Origin: Pollutimonas subterranea
Lineage (GTDB): Bacteria > Pseudomonadota > Gammaproteobacteria > Burkholderiales > Burkholderiaceae_B
Length of the DNA stretch: 64,000 nt
Assembly: GCF_002849655.1 (NCBI RefSeq)
Contig: NZ_PDNW01000010.1
Coordinates: 62,001-126,000, forward strand
Reading direction: 5' to 3'
Positions 17,601-25,000 of this stretch are shown here, piece after piece. The notes beneath the pieces are model-generated. The model saw only the letters and a list, made by a program, of their open reading frames with translations, had not been told where the DNA came from and ran no database searches. The position numbers and the translations under genes are program-made. Within the stretch, counting starts at the first letter, position 1; every line of letters begins with the position of its first letter.

Positions 17601-18597
17601 GAACCGGTCCGCCGGCCAGGGCAGCGTAAGTTATGCCAACGCGCTGAATGATCTCTCGCCCGGTGTACTGGCTGCACCCGCAGCGCTCAAGCAAGCCGAC
17701 ATGATGTCATTCTCAAACTCGCTGATGAGCTGCCCCAGCTATATTGGCACAGGCACCCAGATGGGCGAACGTGATTGCGTCTGGGGACGTATCTCTGGCA
17801 ACACAACGCAAATGGACGGCAGCGGCGGCACGTCCGGGCTGAAATCCGAAGGTGTTTCGTATCAGATCGGCGCACAACGCAGCATCGCGCCAAACTGGTT
17901 CGTTGGTGTGGCCGGCGCTTATGAGAATAAGACCATGCGATCCGATGACCGGCGTCAGCGCGTAGAGGGAGACACCGGCTACCTGGGCGTTTCCCTCAAG
18001 CACGAGAGCGGTCCGTGGACCTTCTCCGGTGCCTTGACCGGCAGTTATGGATCGTTCGACAACACCCGCAGCGCAGCATTGATGGGCGCACAGGCCAAGA
18101 GCGATTCGCACGTCACCGCCATTGCTCAACGCCTGCGTGCTGCCTACACCCACGCCATGCCCCGCTCCTACATCAAGCCGTTCGTCGATCTGGACGTGAT
18201 TCATACACGCATGCCCTCGTTTGAAGAACGAGGCGCCGGCGCACTGAATCTGCATGTGGAAGGCGTCAGCAAGTGGTCGGCAATCGTCTCACCCGGCGTG
18301 GAAGTGGGCGGACGTTTCGAACTGGACAATGGCTACACCGTTCGTCCTTATGCCAGCGTCGGGGTATCGTTCTCCAGCACCGGCAAGTGGGATACTCGAG
18401 CCCGCTTCGCGAGCGCGCCCGCCGGTACAGATCCCTTCAACTCCACGCTCGATACCGGGCGAGTCTTTGGCCAGGTATCGGGAGGTGTTCAAGTGCTAGG
18501 CAAGAAAGGCATGGACGTCAGGCTTCAATACGACGGCCTGCTGTCCAATAAAGTCCGTAGCCATTCGGGGTCGTTGAAGGCAAGCTGGAAGTTCTAA
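11659..18597 (+). CDS. Giant glycine-rich autotransporter (type Va secretion)
   Basis: A 2312-residue protein from ATG 11659. The extended N-terminus MHKHEQRRIDQR leads to a hydrophobic core (LLLCISGSLLPLAAAHA), with signal cleavage likely after AHA near residue 54. The passenger holds more than 20 imperfect repeats of the motif G-[IV]-[IVL]-AQSIGGGGG-x-GG, alternating with beta-rich segments, as expected for a beta-helix stalk. An acidic insert EEEDEP and an SNDPP repeat array interrupt it. The last 270 or so residues form the autotransporter beta-barrel (VWGRISG, then GVAGAYENK) and end in WKF with the outer-membrane terminal Phe. The role is probably surface display in adhesion or aggregation. 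ATG 11659 was chosen over 11587 because the signal peptide then has a normal length. Confidence 0.9.
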   Translation: MHKHEQRRIDQRASSVYSVRNALILRPLNRALGYSGHLLLCISGSLLPLAAAHANLGYDCSEKAGIVTCSLSADSPLWGSLTLSNPSEEQQITNTASFNIGGNDVGIQTIYPGSSETMVFGGEPLSGIMVVSQGSSGRDDSDYLDGMDALGAMLTTNGSINLSLADATPSGMVVGVGVSSVGGDGFDQPTHNNNGGSGGNGASTTLFNSSAVTITGGTLNSGVVGALVESRGGKGGRDTSGDLNDNYSGNGGNTQNIEMDNYADVKLGSASTNLQGGTRAWGVAALAVGGDSSYHASGERPMGEGGTAADVTFLSTGNVDVFLTSKTDVPDGVVGLLARSIGGQGGETTWTNDDGGNGGDSGVVSLTAGLTDLSAVTSINVGVDQAVSGTSAGILAQSIGGNGGNQDSNGGYGGNGGNAGSITTDLYWVDLTATGDKVAGVTAYSFGGNGGSDSESSYRANGGNGGTSGTVTVTLHSKGSQDGQQTSISTSGIEAIGVSAQSIGGYGGSAVKQAGVGQNGGIAQITADANSVVSTQGTNSMGMLAQSIGGGGGTGEDFTSSLPGGSGKGGNGGNGANATINSSGTVTTQGQYAHGMVAQSIGGSGGAGAVADSIVSLGGAGGAGGSGRAVTISGTSKVSTSGDSAIGVIAQSIGGGGGTAGSASGLFSVGGSVNNSGSNDADTVTVTIGSVDTTGDGSIGILAQSVGGSGGSGGSGAGITAVGGSGESGGSGGAVTVDPGTNITTLGDYALGVVAQSIGGGGGNGGHSLAISTAIPAVSIGGSAASASSGSKVTIQNSLAGKVSTSGNGSIGILAQSIGGGGGNGGAAKLDSVQSPAAVAIGGTAGGGGNGSEVDINLTNLNLATSGIAAGGIIAQSIGGGGGNGGAAQGFSANIGFSLGVAVGGSGGAGGAGSEVALNLDGVTISTAGVGTNGSNGASNGTSVERSDSYGIVAQSIGGGGGNGGSASAKSIVVPVPVSEDASFAISADVAVGGAGGSGSTGGAVNVQLLDSTAIYTGGQGSHAVIAQSIGGGGGNGGASNAMSTDVSIPSQSVSLNINVAVGGKGGTGGTGGGVTLGMDSAASITTFDDLSNGVLAQSIGGGGGNAGAGSSGSGGVSQGKSYTVLVGVGGSAGTGNKGGAITATTKSGSAITTYGSGSRGMVLHSVGGGGGAAQGTTVDVGLPLSKGGGGGGEEEDEPAQGATTLNASVGVSVGATGGSGGDGGTVTLTSGTTITTAGGDADGVLIQSIGGGGGLGGNAGADASGGPTTYSVPAVPSDDPPSNDPPSNDPPSNDPEDTDLGSYSLSVGVGGTGGASGAGGAVTVNYSGLITTHGDFADGMVVQSIGAGGGAGGAATAKNAKGSSSANISVGGSGGAGGNGGDITLNMFAGPDTSDKFIFTNGDVSYGLLAQSIGGGGGQGGVASDIVTQQSKKDADLVVGLGIGGGGGNAGGGGEIYLNAPNSIVTARTYGRDSHGIVLQSIGGGGGVAAANGLSLGATGIGSLLRLQLGGGGATGNSMGGDIDVNSVVRVQTTGDHAFGLVAQSIGGGGGIVSAGPGANIQSVNIAAPVVGGSLQSGDLNIELAPGSDIDTSGRGAHGIVLQSIAGGGGIGGDTANGPLKTGWADGNANNSPSWNSGDITLTLNDGVATSGAGAHGIIAQSLAAAGGLGGNSQGSFAGALGQSKGGQSGSITMKLNSGVSVSGDNSFAVFAQTYDGSATPAPVDITVSSQVSGQSGLNATGGGIWIDSPATSSVTVTANGVLTGSSAVLQTGTGKTNVTNSGGQIYGNLILGGGSTSGNVGSDGGNAAAMGTLSNDGTFANANLVQGHVVNQGRVLIGKTDGSDTLRVTGDFTQGSQGVLQVATDFVAKTTDLLAVDGHARLDGNVKVVANSLMPNRELTFLQAGTLTHGAAVRGESELFTYRTRQADNSLAVTVDAARFNETSTSYGVGSNLHALGQHLQDIWDRGSNEELGTMYAALNRSAGQGSVSYANALNDLSPGVLAAPAALKQADMMSFSNSLMSCPSYIGTGTQMGERDCVWGRISGNTTQMDGSGGTSGLKSEGVSYQIGAQRSIAPNWFVGVAGAYENKTMRSDDRRQRVEGDTGYLGVSLKHESGPWTFSGALTGSYGSFDNTRSAALMGAQAKSDSHVTAIAQRLRAAYTHAMPRSYIKPFVDLDVIHTRMPSFEERGAGALNLHVEGVSKWSAIVSPGVEVGGRFELDNGYTVRPYASVGVSFSSTGKWDTRARFASAPAGTDPFNSTLDTGRVFGQVSGGVQVLGKKGMDVRLQYDGLLSNKVRSHSGSLKASWKF
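12655..16812 (+). repeat. Coding repeat array, AQSIGGGGG motif
   Basis: The passenger contains about 22 copies of a degenerate unit around AQSIGGGGGxGG, from LLARSIGGQGG near 12665 to VFAQTYDG near 16795, at intervals of about 130-300 bases. DNA copies share a core like CAATCCATTGGCGG. Early copies (RSIGGQGG, YSFGGNGG) and the last ones (QSLAAAGG, QTYDG) are diverged, while the central ones are nearly uniform. This suggests expansion or homogenisation in the middle. Confidence 0.85.
15487..15545 (+). repeat. 15-bp tandem repeat encoding SNDPP
   Basis: Three exact copies of ACCAAGTAACGATCC at 15501-15515, 15516-15530 and 15531-15545 are preceded by a one-base variant (CCAAGTGATGATCC, 15487-15500). 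They encode SDDPP-SNDPP-SNDPP-SNDP inside the passenger. The unit is a whole number of codons, so copy number can change without a frameshift. Confidence 0.9.
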
Positions 18598-18642
18598 CTT
18601 GCAATGGGGTACAAGCGCGGCGTTTCGGCCGCGATGAACTTA

Positions 18643-18680
18643 CCCCATTCGCGACGATCTTCGGATAGTCGCGAATGGGG
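18643..18680. terminator. Bidirectional hairpin between convergent genes
   Basis: CCCCATTCGCGAC (18643-18655) and GTCGCGAATGGGG (18668-18680) form a perfect 13-bp stem with a 12-base loop. It lies between the stop of the autotransporter and the stop of the convergent transporter gene at 18685. There is no T-run on either side. A second, weaker GC hairpin lies just upstream (GCGCGGCG/CGGCCGCG). Likely a transcription end for both genes. Confidence 0.68.
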
Positions 18681-18684
18681 GGCG

Positions 18685-19353
18685 TCACGCCCCGGCCAAT
18701 GCGGCATCGCGTCGTTTCATGCTCCGGACGATAGCGTTCAGGGCAACACCGTACATGGGCACGAACAGCAGCAAGCTCACGGCCAGTTTGATGACGTAGT
18801 CCACCATGGCGATTTCTGCCCAGTGTGCGGCCATGAAAGGGTTGCTGCTGCGCCAGAAGGCAACACCGAAGAACACGGCTGTGTCCAGCGCCTGGCCCAC
18901 CACGGCCGCCGCTGCGGGTGCTACCCACCACTGTATATAGCTGCGGCGCATGCGGTCGAACACTTGCACGTCCAGTAGCTGACCCAGCACGTAGGCGGCG
19001 AAACTGGCGAAGGCGATGCGGAACACGAAGCTGTTGAATTCGCTCAGTGTGTTGATGCCATTGAAGCTGCCTTCATGGAACAGTACCGACACGATGTAGG
19101 AGGCGATCAAGGCCGGTATCATGGCGCGCGCTATTACGCTACGTGCCTGGGTCTTGCCGATCAGTCGCACGGTCAAGTCGGTGGCCAGGAAAATAAAAGG
19201 GAAGCTGAAGGCGCCCCAGGTGCTGTGAAAGCCAAACAGGTCGATGGGCAGCTGCACCAGGTAGTTGCTGGCAATGATGATAAGGACGTGGAACGCTACC
19301 AGCAAGGCGAGGTAGAGCGATACCCGCGATTGCGGGACATATGTCGGGGTCAT
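18685..19353 (-). CDS. yhhQ: Queuosine precursor transporter (YhhQ/QPTR, DUF165)
   Basis: A 222-residue inner-membrane protein with about six membrane spans. Family features are the N-terminal ASNYLVQLP, FSFPFIFLATDLTVRLIGK and the later GQALDTAVFFGVAFW. Proteins of this family import preQ0 or preQ1 for synthesis of queuosine in tRNA wobble positions. The assignment is strengthened by a preQ1-I aptamer directly upstream (19360-19392) that contains the ribosome-binding site. The start at 19353 has AAAAAGG at a good distance. Confidence 0.9.
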   Translation of the reverse strand: MTPTYVPQSRVSLYLALLVAFHVLIIIASNYLVQLPIDLFGFHSTWGAFSFPFIFLATDLTVRLIGKTQARSVIARAMIPALIASYIVSVLFHEGSFNGINTLSEFNSFVFRIAFASFAAYVLGQLLDVQVFDRMRRSYIQWWVAPAAAAVVGQALDTAVFFGVAFWRSSNPFMAAHWAEIAMVDYVIKLAVSLLLFVPMYGVALNAIVRSMKRRDAALAGA

Positions 19354-19359
19354 GATGAG

Positions 19360-19392
19360 CCTTTTTAGTGAATGGGGTTAGGGAACCCATGG
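19360..19392 (-). promoter_or_regulatory. preQ1-I riboswitch controlling yhhQ translation
   Basis: On the minus strand the leader reads CCATGGGTTCCCTAACCCCAT and, after TCACT, AAAAAGG. Stem P1 is AUGGG (19390-19386) with CCCAU (19376-19372). The loop UUCCCUAAC carries the conserved UUC and a CCU that can pair with AGG of the A-rich tail to form the P2 pseudoknot. The tail AAAAAGG is also the Shine-Dalgarno, 6 bases before ATG 19353, so ligand binding should block translation. This fits the preQ1-I consensus (GGUUC ... ACCCC ... AAAAA tail). It was paired by hand. Confidence 0.78.
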
Positions 19393-19774
19393 ACGAATGC
19401 GAGGACGGATTGTACGACGAGTTAGCTGGCGATGGAAATACCTCAGTCGGCTCTTACGGGGTGGCTGGTCGAAAGCGAGCCATATCGAACGTAGTGGCAT
19501 CTACGCCGAATGCGTGTATGGATTCAGGAATGGCTTCGTGGCACAGCAAGGCGGCTGCCATCTGCGATACAGCCTGAATACCATCTGAGTCGGCATGATC
19601 GGTGCATGCCATCCCGAGTCGTGGGCATTCGTGCATACACGAGTATGATTCTTTCGATGATATCGTCTTGGTGTTGGCCTATGGCAGCACCAAGAGGCGG
19701 CAGCGCGTTTTCGCACCGGGAGAGAAGCATATGCTCAACGATACAACTCCGAAAGAGTAGAAAAGGAACAATTC
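19393..19774. other. Intergenic region, no gene recognised
   Basis: About 380 bases between the divergent yhhQ leader and the alpha/beta hydrolase. It should hold both promoters. I see no convincing -35/-10 pair, RNA gene or repeat. Short open frames on both strands have no recognisable motif. Confidence 0.5.
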
Positions 19775-20727
19775 GATGACAGCTGGCACACGACTTCCAG
19801 GCACCCCTGACCCTATGCATATTTGGCGAGGCGCAGGCGGTATCCGCATCGCGGGCGACGCTTGGGGAGATCCCGATGGCCCCTTGGTGGTGTTGCAACA
19901 CGGCGGGGGGGCAAACCCGCCATGCCTGGGGAGGCACCGGTGAATTGCTCGGCGCAGCAGGATATTATGCTGTTGCGTTCGATGCGCGCGGCCATGGCGA
20001 TTCGGATTGGGCGAGCGACGGATTGTATGGACAAGACGTGATGGTGCGCGACCTGGAATGCGTTATCGAAGCCCTGGGCAAGCGTCGCCCGGTTTTGGTA
20101 GGCGCCTCCATGGGCGGCGGCACTAGCCTGGTGGCCGTTGGTGAAGGCCATGTTGACGCCACTGCCTTGATCATGGTGGATATCGCACCGCGCATCGAGC
20201 CAGAGGGCGTCGACAAGATACAGGCCTTCATGGCGCAAAAGCCCGAGGGTTTCGATTCGCTGGAAGAGGTTGCTCAGGCCATCAGCAACTATCAGCCTCA
20301 ACGTGCGCGTCCTAAAAATCTCGATGGCCTCGTGAAGAACGTGCGTCTGGGCGCCGACGGCAAATACCACTGGCACTGGGATCCCCGTATTCGTGTCGGC
20401 AAGCGGGATCTGGAACGGCGCCAGCAGCGCCTGGAGGCATGCGCACGGCGGCTTGCCTTGCCGAGCTTGCTGGTGCGCGGCGGCCTGTCCGATGTGCTTA
20501 GCGAAGAAGGAGCCGAGCAGTTTCTGGCGCTTTGCCCTCACTGTGAATACATCAATGTAACCAACGCCGGCCATATGGTGGCGGGGGACCGCAACGACAT
20601 TTTCGGCACCTCGGTGATCGCATTTCTGGGGCGTACGGTGCCGGTAGGTGGCGAGCCGGTTCACCCCGCACATCTTGCGGGCACGCATGGTACCGACGCA
20701 GGCGAAGATATTAACGACGTACCGTAA
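19775..20727 (+). pseudogene. Alpha/beta hydrolase, split by a frameshift at a G7 run
   Basis: From ATG 19775 (ribosome site AAAAGGAACAATTCG) the frame gives an alpha/beta-hydrolase N-terminus ending PLVVLQHGGG at a run of seven G (19905-19911). The next family segment, QTRHAWGGTGELL, is in another frame that runs to 20727. With six G the frames join into one protein of about 316 residues. The nucleophile elbow is GASMGGG, with DARGHGDSD before it, the acid probably in GLSDVLSEE, and the His in NAGHMVAGD. It is therefore a frameshifted hydrolase of the peroxidase/epoxide-hydrolase type, or a phase-variable gene, or a sequencing error in a homopolymer. Substrate unknown. Confidence 0.76.
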
Positions 20728-20889
20728 TCCTATCCGCGTTGGCAATGGTAGCGCAGGAGAGGCGTACCGTACGCAGATGCACTGACGCCGGCCAGCCAGC
20801 GCTTTATTTGCCCAATTCGGCATTCCCGAATTGTTTGCGAACCGGCCTGCGCGCACACTGAAATCCTGGAAATGTGTCAGGAGAGCACC

Positions 20890-21153
20890 GTGCAGAAACG
20901 ACAACGCAGGCAAGCTGGTCAAGGCATGACCGAATACATCATTGTGGTCGCGCTGGTCGCCGTGGCCGCCATCGCGGTGTATCAATTATTCGGCCAGGTC
21001 GTTCGTTCGCAAACGGCAGCCATGGCCAAGGAGCTTGCCGGAGAAGACGGTTCCGAGCAATCGCGCATGGCGCAAACGGCCGCTGAAGCGGCTGCCGCAC
21101 AAACGGCTGCCAAGACCTTGAAGTCGTTTACCGGTAATGCGGGGACCCAATGA
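20890..21153 (+). CDS. Flp-type pilin-like protein
   Basis: An 87-residue product from GTG 20890, with AGGAGA 6 bases upstream; an in-frame ATG at 20872 would place the ribosome site inside the gene. The leader VQKRQRRQAG ends at the class III prepilin site G/QGMTEY, which fits the Flp rule G/xxxxEY, followed by a hydrophobic helix IIVVALVAVAAIAVY. The C-terminal half is Ala-, Gln- and Lys-rich (QTAAEAAAAQTAAKT) and longer than in typical Flp pilins of 50-70 residues. As first gene of the tad operon it is probably the major pilin. Processing would need a TadV peptidase encoded elsewhere. Confidence 0.76.
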   Translation: MQKRQRRQAGQGMTEYIIVVALVAVAAIAVYQLFGQVVRSQTAAMAKELAGEDGSEQSRMAQTAAEAAAAQTAAKTLKSFTGNAGTQ

Positions 21154-22478
21154 AATCAATGGGCATATCCTCATCGGCTGCTGCGCAGCAAGGACAAGCC
21201 TTGGTGCTGGGTATGGTGCTCGCGGGGGTGGCCATCGTAGTGTTCGTCCGGTATTTCGCCACCGGTCAAGTGGTGGCTGCCAAGGCACGGCAGTTGCACG
21301 CGCTCGACGCCGCAGCCTATAGCGGGGCGTTGACGCAGGCACGTGGCATGAATTTCATGGCCTATATCAACCGCGCGCAGGTTGGGCACCAACTTGCCAT
21401 GGCGCACTTGGTAACCCTAGGGTCATGGGCATCGCTGGGTGGAACCGAGGCGCGTCAGTTGGCCAGCGGCAATCCACCGGCTTACCTTATTTCGATGATG
21501 TTCGGCGGGGATCATGGGGCGGCTTACCTCGCTGCAAGAAAAGCCGTCGGTTTCGACGCGCGTGCCGGTTCGCACGGGGAATTGGCACGCGCCTATGCCG
21601 ATCACGATGAAGTCGTTCGAACGGTGCTTACCACGGTACAGGACGACGTTGCGAACAGTCTGCCGCAAGCGCGTGCGACCGCCATGCAATCCGTTCTGGC
21701 CCGCAATTATCCCGACTTTCCTGTTGATCGTGGCTTTGACCTTACTGTCGATCACGATAACTGGCCTGGCTACGTGCAACAGTATTCCGGTCGGCAGCGG
21801 CTTCATTCATTCGTTGAAGATGTAGCGCGGGTATATCGTTTCCTGTCGCCGCGTGACCATACCGCGTCAAATCCATGGTCCGTCGATGTCCGGTGCCCAC
21901 ACCTAAGACATGAGCTACGTCGGCGCGGTCGCACGGAGCTCGACGCTTCCGGACGTTGGCAGTCCATCGATACACAGTCCTACCATGCCTTGCGGTCCAA
22001 CAAATGGATAGGCTGCTACTACCGCGAATACGCGATGGGGTGGGGCTGGATACCCAGCGCGGCACTTCCAGTCATGACCGACACTCATGTGGGCGACGCG
22101 CCGGCCGACTTTTCGTCTCAGGACTTCTGGCGCTGGGTAAAGGAAGCCACCGACTGGGACATCGTATCCGGCAGCGATAACCCACTAGCCAACTCCAGGG
22201 CGTCGGCGAATCGGCAACGTTGGGCGGGTGGCGGCCTGCCTGATTACATTGACGTTAGCCGGCAAGGCGTCGATGTGGCTTTGCTGTTTGGTATAACGCT
22301 TCGTCATCCGGGTCCTCAGGGTTTGACGATTACAACACAGAGCGCCGCCGAGACATTTTTTGATAGGCCTCATGCCCGCCCGGACGGCAGGCACGAGTAT
22401 GCCAACTTGTTTCATCCCTATTGGCAGGCCCGGCTTGCAGCGCATGCCGCTACTCAAATCAGCGACACAACGCCATGA
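21150..22478 (+). CDS. TadG-like pilus assembly protein
   Basis: A 442-residue protein with an N-terminal QQGQALVLGMVLAG segment followed by a membrane span and QLHALDAAAYSGAL, the pattern of Tad-domain (TadG-like) proteins that anchor in the membrane with a large periplasmic region. The rest has no motif I recognise. The prepilin-type Glu after QGQALV is Leu here, so it may not be processed like TadE. The ATG overlaps the pilin stop by 4 bases, and its own stop overlaps the next start. Confidence 0.68.
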   Translation: MKSMGISSSAAAQQGQALVLGMVLAGVAIVVFVRYFATGQVVAAKARQLHALDAAAYSGALTQARGMNFMAYINRAQVGHQLAMAHLVTLGSWASLGGTEARQLASGNPPAYLISMMFGGDHGAAYLAARKAVGFDARAGSHGELARAYADHDEVVRTVLTTVQDDVANSLPQARATAMQSVLARNYPDFPVDRGFDLTVDHDNWPGYVQQYSGRQRLHSFVEDVARVYRFLSPRDHTASNPWSVDVRCPHLRHELRRRGRTELDASGRWQSIDTQSYHALRSNKWIGCYYREYAMGWGWIPSAALPVMTDTHVGDAPADFSSQDFWRWVKEATDWDIVSGSDNPLANSRASANRQRWAGGGLPDYIDVSRQGVDVALLFGITLRHPGPQGLTITTQSAAETFFDRPHARPDGRHEYANLFHPYWQARLAAHAATQISDTTP

Positions 22479-23290
22479 TGCGGTTCTTAACTTCCGGGCC
22501 TGGATGTCCGTCGACGACATCGTCTCAATGGCAAAGGTCAGTGGGGCATAGGCCTGTGGCCCAACAGGGGCAGGCGTTGGTAGAAGGTCTGATCGTTCTG
22601 CTGGTATTGCTGTCTTTGTGGGTCGGTGTGGCTTGGCTGGGACGTCTGCAGGACATGGCGCTCCAGGCGACGCATGCGAGCAGATACGTGGCTTTTGCGT
22701 TAAGCCGTGATCCCGGTGCCCATATGGAAGCGGATATGCGGCGACATTACTTTTCGGGTCCCGCCCATCAGTGGTCTGATCGTCGTGGCGACCGCCTGCT
22801 GAGTCCGAAACTCGATGAGGTTGCGTTGCATATAGAACGCCAGACTGTGCTTGCTGCGCCGGCGCAGGCGGGAAGAACATCTGGCAATGCGGGCATCTTG
22901 CGCCGGCAGTGGCATATTGAAGACACCGGCATATTGGCCAGCACTATTACCGTTGCGCCTCGATCCAGACCAGTTCGGGCGGTGGAACCCACCTCTGTCA
23001 CCGGCCTGAGTTACTTCGATCACCAGCAACTCGCTTTGCGGCGTCATACGGCCATTCTGACCGGCGCGGGTCATGCATCCAGCGACACTGCGGCTCAACA
23101 GGTGGTGGCGGATTCCGCCCTTGCATGGAGCCAAAGCGCCAGTGCATCGTATGCGCTGGGTGCAAATATAGCTGGCGCCATGTCGGCGGTGGATGCGGCG
23201 TGGAATCGCCCGGAACCGAACTTCGATTGGCTGGCGCCTTGGGCCGGTCAGGTGCCCGATACACATCTGGGGAGCTTGGTACATGAATAG
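22475..23290 (+). CDS. TadE-like minor pilin / pilus assembly protein
   Basis: A 271-residue product from ATG 22475, which overlaps the upstream stop (ATGA). After a polar start of about 30 residues comes QQGQALVEGLIVLLVLLSLW. The G/QALVE site and the hydrophobic helix fit a TadE-type pseudopilin with the key Glu at +5. The C-terminal 200 residues are periplasmic and unassigned. It probably works with the preceding TadG-like protein in pilus assembly. Confidence 0.7.
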   Translation: MMRFLTSGPGCPSTTSSQWQRSVGHRPVAQQGQALVEGLIVLLVLLSLWVGVAWLGRLQDMALQATHASRYVAFALSRDPGAHMEADMRRHYFSGPAHQWSDRRGDRLLSPKLDEVALHIERQTVLAAPAQAGRTSGNAGILRRQWHIEDTGILASTITVAPRSRPVRAVEPTSVTGLSYFDHQQLALRRHTAILTGAGHASSDTAAQQVVADSALAWSQSASASYALGANIAGAMSAVDAAWNRPEPNFDWLAPWAGQVPDTHLGSLVHE

Positions 23291-23987
23291 AATCGGCCTG
23301 CGTTGTGTTTTCGCGATCAAGTGCATGAGTCTTGTCGTTCTGTCCGGTCAGGCTTGCGCAACGCCGCTGGTCGCTACGGGTCACGAAGTGGAAGCGCGTC
23401 TTGCCACGCTGGCCGTCAAACAATTCCAATGGGAGCGCTACCAGGCAATGCAATTGTCCGGGATGCCGTCCTATGTAAAGTCCTTTGCGTCGGATCTGCC
23501 TGCTGTTGAATCCGCCCGAACGTTGGCTGCGCATACCGATATCTTCCAGCGTGTTCTAACGCTGAAAAATAAAATCGTATTGTCGGGATTGCAACCCGGG
23601 TGGCACTGGCTCGCTGAAATCGAGCCGGCTCCACCAGGATCCCGCGGCTACGTGTCGGCACTGCATGTCGAAGCAGCTGGTTCGAACACGGCGGACACGG
23701 GCATAGTCGGCTCGTTCCGATGGTTGCCTCCCAGTGCCACAAGAAAGTTCAGTCTGAAATCGGATGCAAAGCCCCATACCGTAACCCAACAGGTATACAG
23801 CATTGCGCTTGATCCTGATGAGCTTTTCGCCTATGTGGAACGTGGCTTGCGCGGGGAAGGGTGGGCCAGCGAACCGGCTCTTACAGCGCGTGGCTCCAGT
23901 GCCTGGCGCCGAGGGGATGCGCGGCTGATGCTGTTTCCGCAAGCCAGCATGGCAGGAACTTCGCTATTCGTTCACTACGTTGAATAA
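23283..23987 (+). CDS. Exported protein of the tad operon, unknown
   Basis: A 234-residue product from ATG 23283, overlapping the previous gene by 8 bases. The start is a signal peptide (MNRIGLRCVFAIKCMSLVVL, then SGQACA), with cleavage likely after ACA. The mature part has no motif I recognise; the end (LFPQASMAGTSLFVHYVE) is beta-rich. By position it could take the role of RcpB or another periplasmic Tad component. That is inference. Confidence 0.62.
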   Translation: MNRIGLRCVFAIKCMSLVVLSGQACATPLVATGHEVEARLATLAVKQFQWERYQAMQLSGMPSYVKSFASDLPAVESARTLAAHTDIFQRVLTLKNKIVLSGLQPGWHWLAEIEPAPPGSRGYVSALHVEAAGSNTADTGIVGSFRWLPPSATRKFSLKSDAKPHTVTQQVYSIALDPDELFAYVERGLRGEGWASEPALTARGSSAWRRGDARLMLFPQASMAGTSLFVHYVE

Positions 23988-24009
23988 GTCATCGTAAAAA
24001 GGATATCCA

Positions 24010-24990
24010 ATGAGGGCACCCGTCTTTAACCGTTCCATGGCGATGCTGTTATTGGCGCTCGTCGCTGGGCTCTGTGCCGCCTGGGCGGCACGCCAGCATA
24101 TACAAAGCCGCGTGCAACTGCTCGAGGCCCAGGCCCGGGTGCCTATGGTGAGTCGCGTCGTGGCAGCCCACGACCTTCCCGTCGGCACGCGCCTGGGCTC
24201 GGAACATCTTGCTGTGCGGTCCTTGCCGGCGTCGGTGGCGTCCAGCGACAGCATTCCTCCGGAACGCCATGGCGAGCTGAACGGCACCGTACTGCGTTCT
24301 CCCTTGCGCGGCGGCGATCTTGTCCTTCCCGCTCATGCAATGGCACAGCAGCAAACTGCCTTCTCGTCTCATCTGGCGACGGGCCGCAGGGCCATTACGA
24401 TGCCGGTGGACGCCATCAATTCTGTGTCCGGATTGCTGCAGCCCGGCGACCTTATCGACCTGTATGTCTCGTTCGAGTATCGGCGACGTCGCGTTACCGC
24501 ACCGCTATTGCAGGGCGTTCTGGTATTGGCAACGGGCACCAATACTCAACAGGTGCACGATGCCGCGCAACTGCGCCAGGGTGCTTATGCGACGGTTACG
24601 CTCGATGCGGCTCCCGAAGATGCGGTAAAGCTGGTCGCGGCTCGGCAAAGCGGCACCATAACTGCCGTGCTTCGCCATCCAACCGATAGCGTCTCCACCC
24701 AAAAGGCGGTGCGCGGCGACCTGGCGAGTCTATTGGAAATTGACACGGCGCCGCCGCCTGCGGTCCGTAAGAAGATTCCGGTCATCTATGGCAACAAGGC
24801 TGTCACGAACGTACCTGGGCTTGTGCCCGGCTTGTCGCCGCCCCGCCAGAATAGTGGACTGTTTGACTTGCCGTATGCGCCGGAACTGGTCAGCGCCTGG
24901 ATGCAATCGGTCGCCGAGGCTAACGACGGCTCGCGCGTCTACGATGTGGCCGCTGGCCCTGTGTCGCAGTTCGATGCGCCAGCCGAATAA
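24010..24990 (+). CDS. cpaB: CpaB/RcpC, Flp pilus assembly protein
   Basis: A 326-residue protein with one N-terminal membrane span, then an SAF domain (VVAAHDLPVGTRLGSEHL, about 50-115) and the RcpC/CpaB domain (AITMPVDAINSVSGLLQPGDLIDLYVS, about 120-150). In Tad systems it is periplasmic and works with the secretin in pilus export. A ribosome site AAAAAGGATATCC precedes the ATG. The next gene is the secretin, the usual order. Confidence 0.91.
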   Translation: MRAPVFNRSMAMLLLALVAGLCAAWAARQHIQSRVQLLEAQARVPMVSRVVAAHDLPVGTRLGSEHLAVRSLPASVASSDSIPPERHGELNGTVLRSPLRGGDLVLPAHAMAQQQTAFSSHLATGRRAITMPVDAINSVSGLLQPGDLIDLYVSFEYRRRRVTAPLLQGVLVLATGTNTQQVHDAAQLRQGAYATVTLDAAPEDAVKLVAARQSGTITAVLRHPTDSVSTQKAVRGDLASLLEIDTAPPPAVRKKIPVIYGNKAVTNVPGLVPGLSPPRQNSGLFDLPYAPELVSAWMQSVAEANDGSRVYDVAAGPVSQFDAPAE

Positions 24991-25000
24991 GGTGTCAGCA

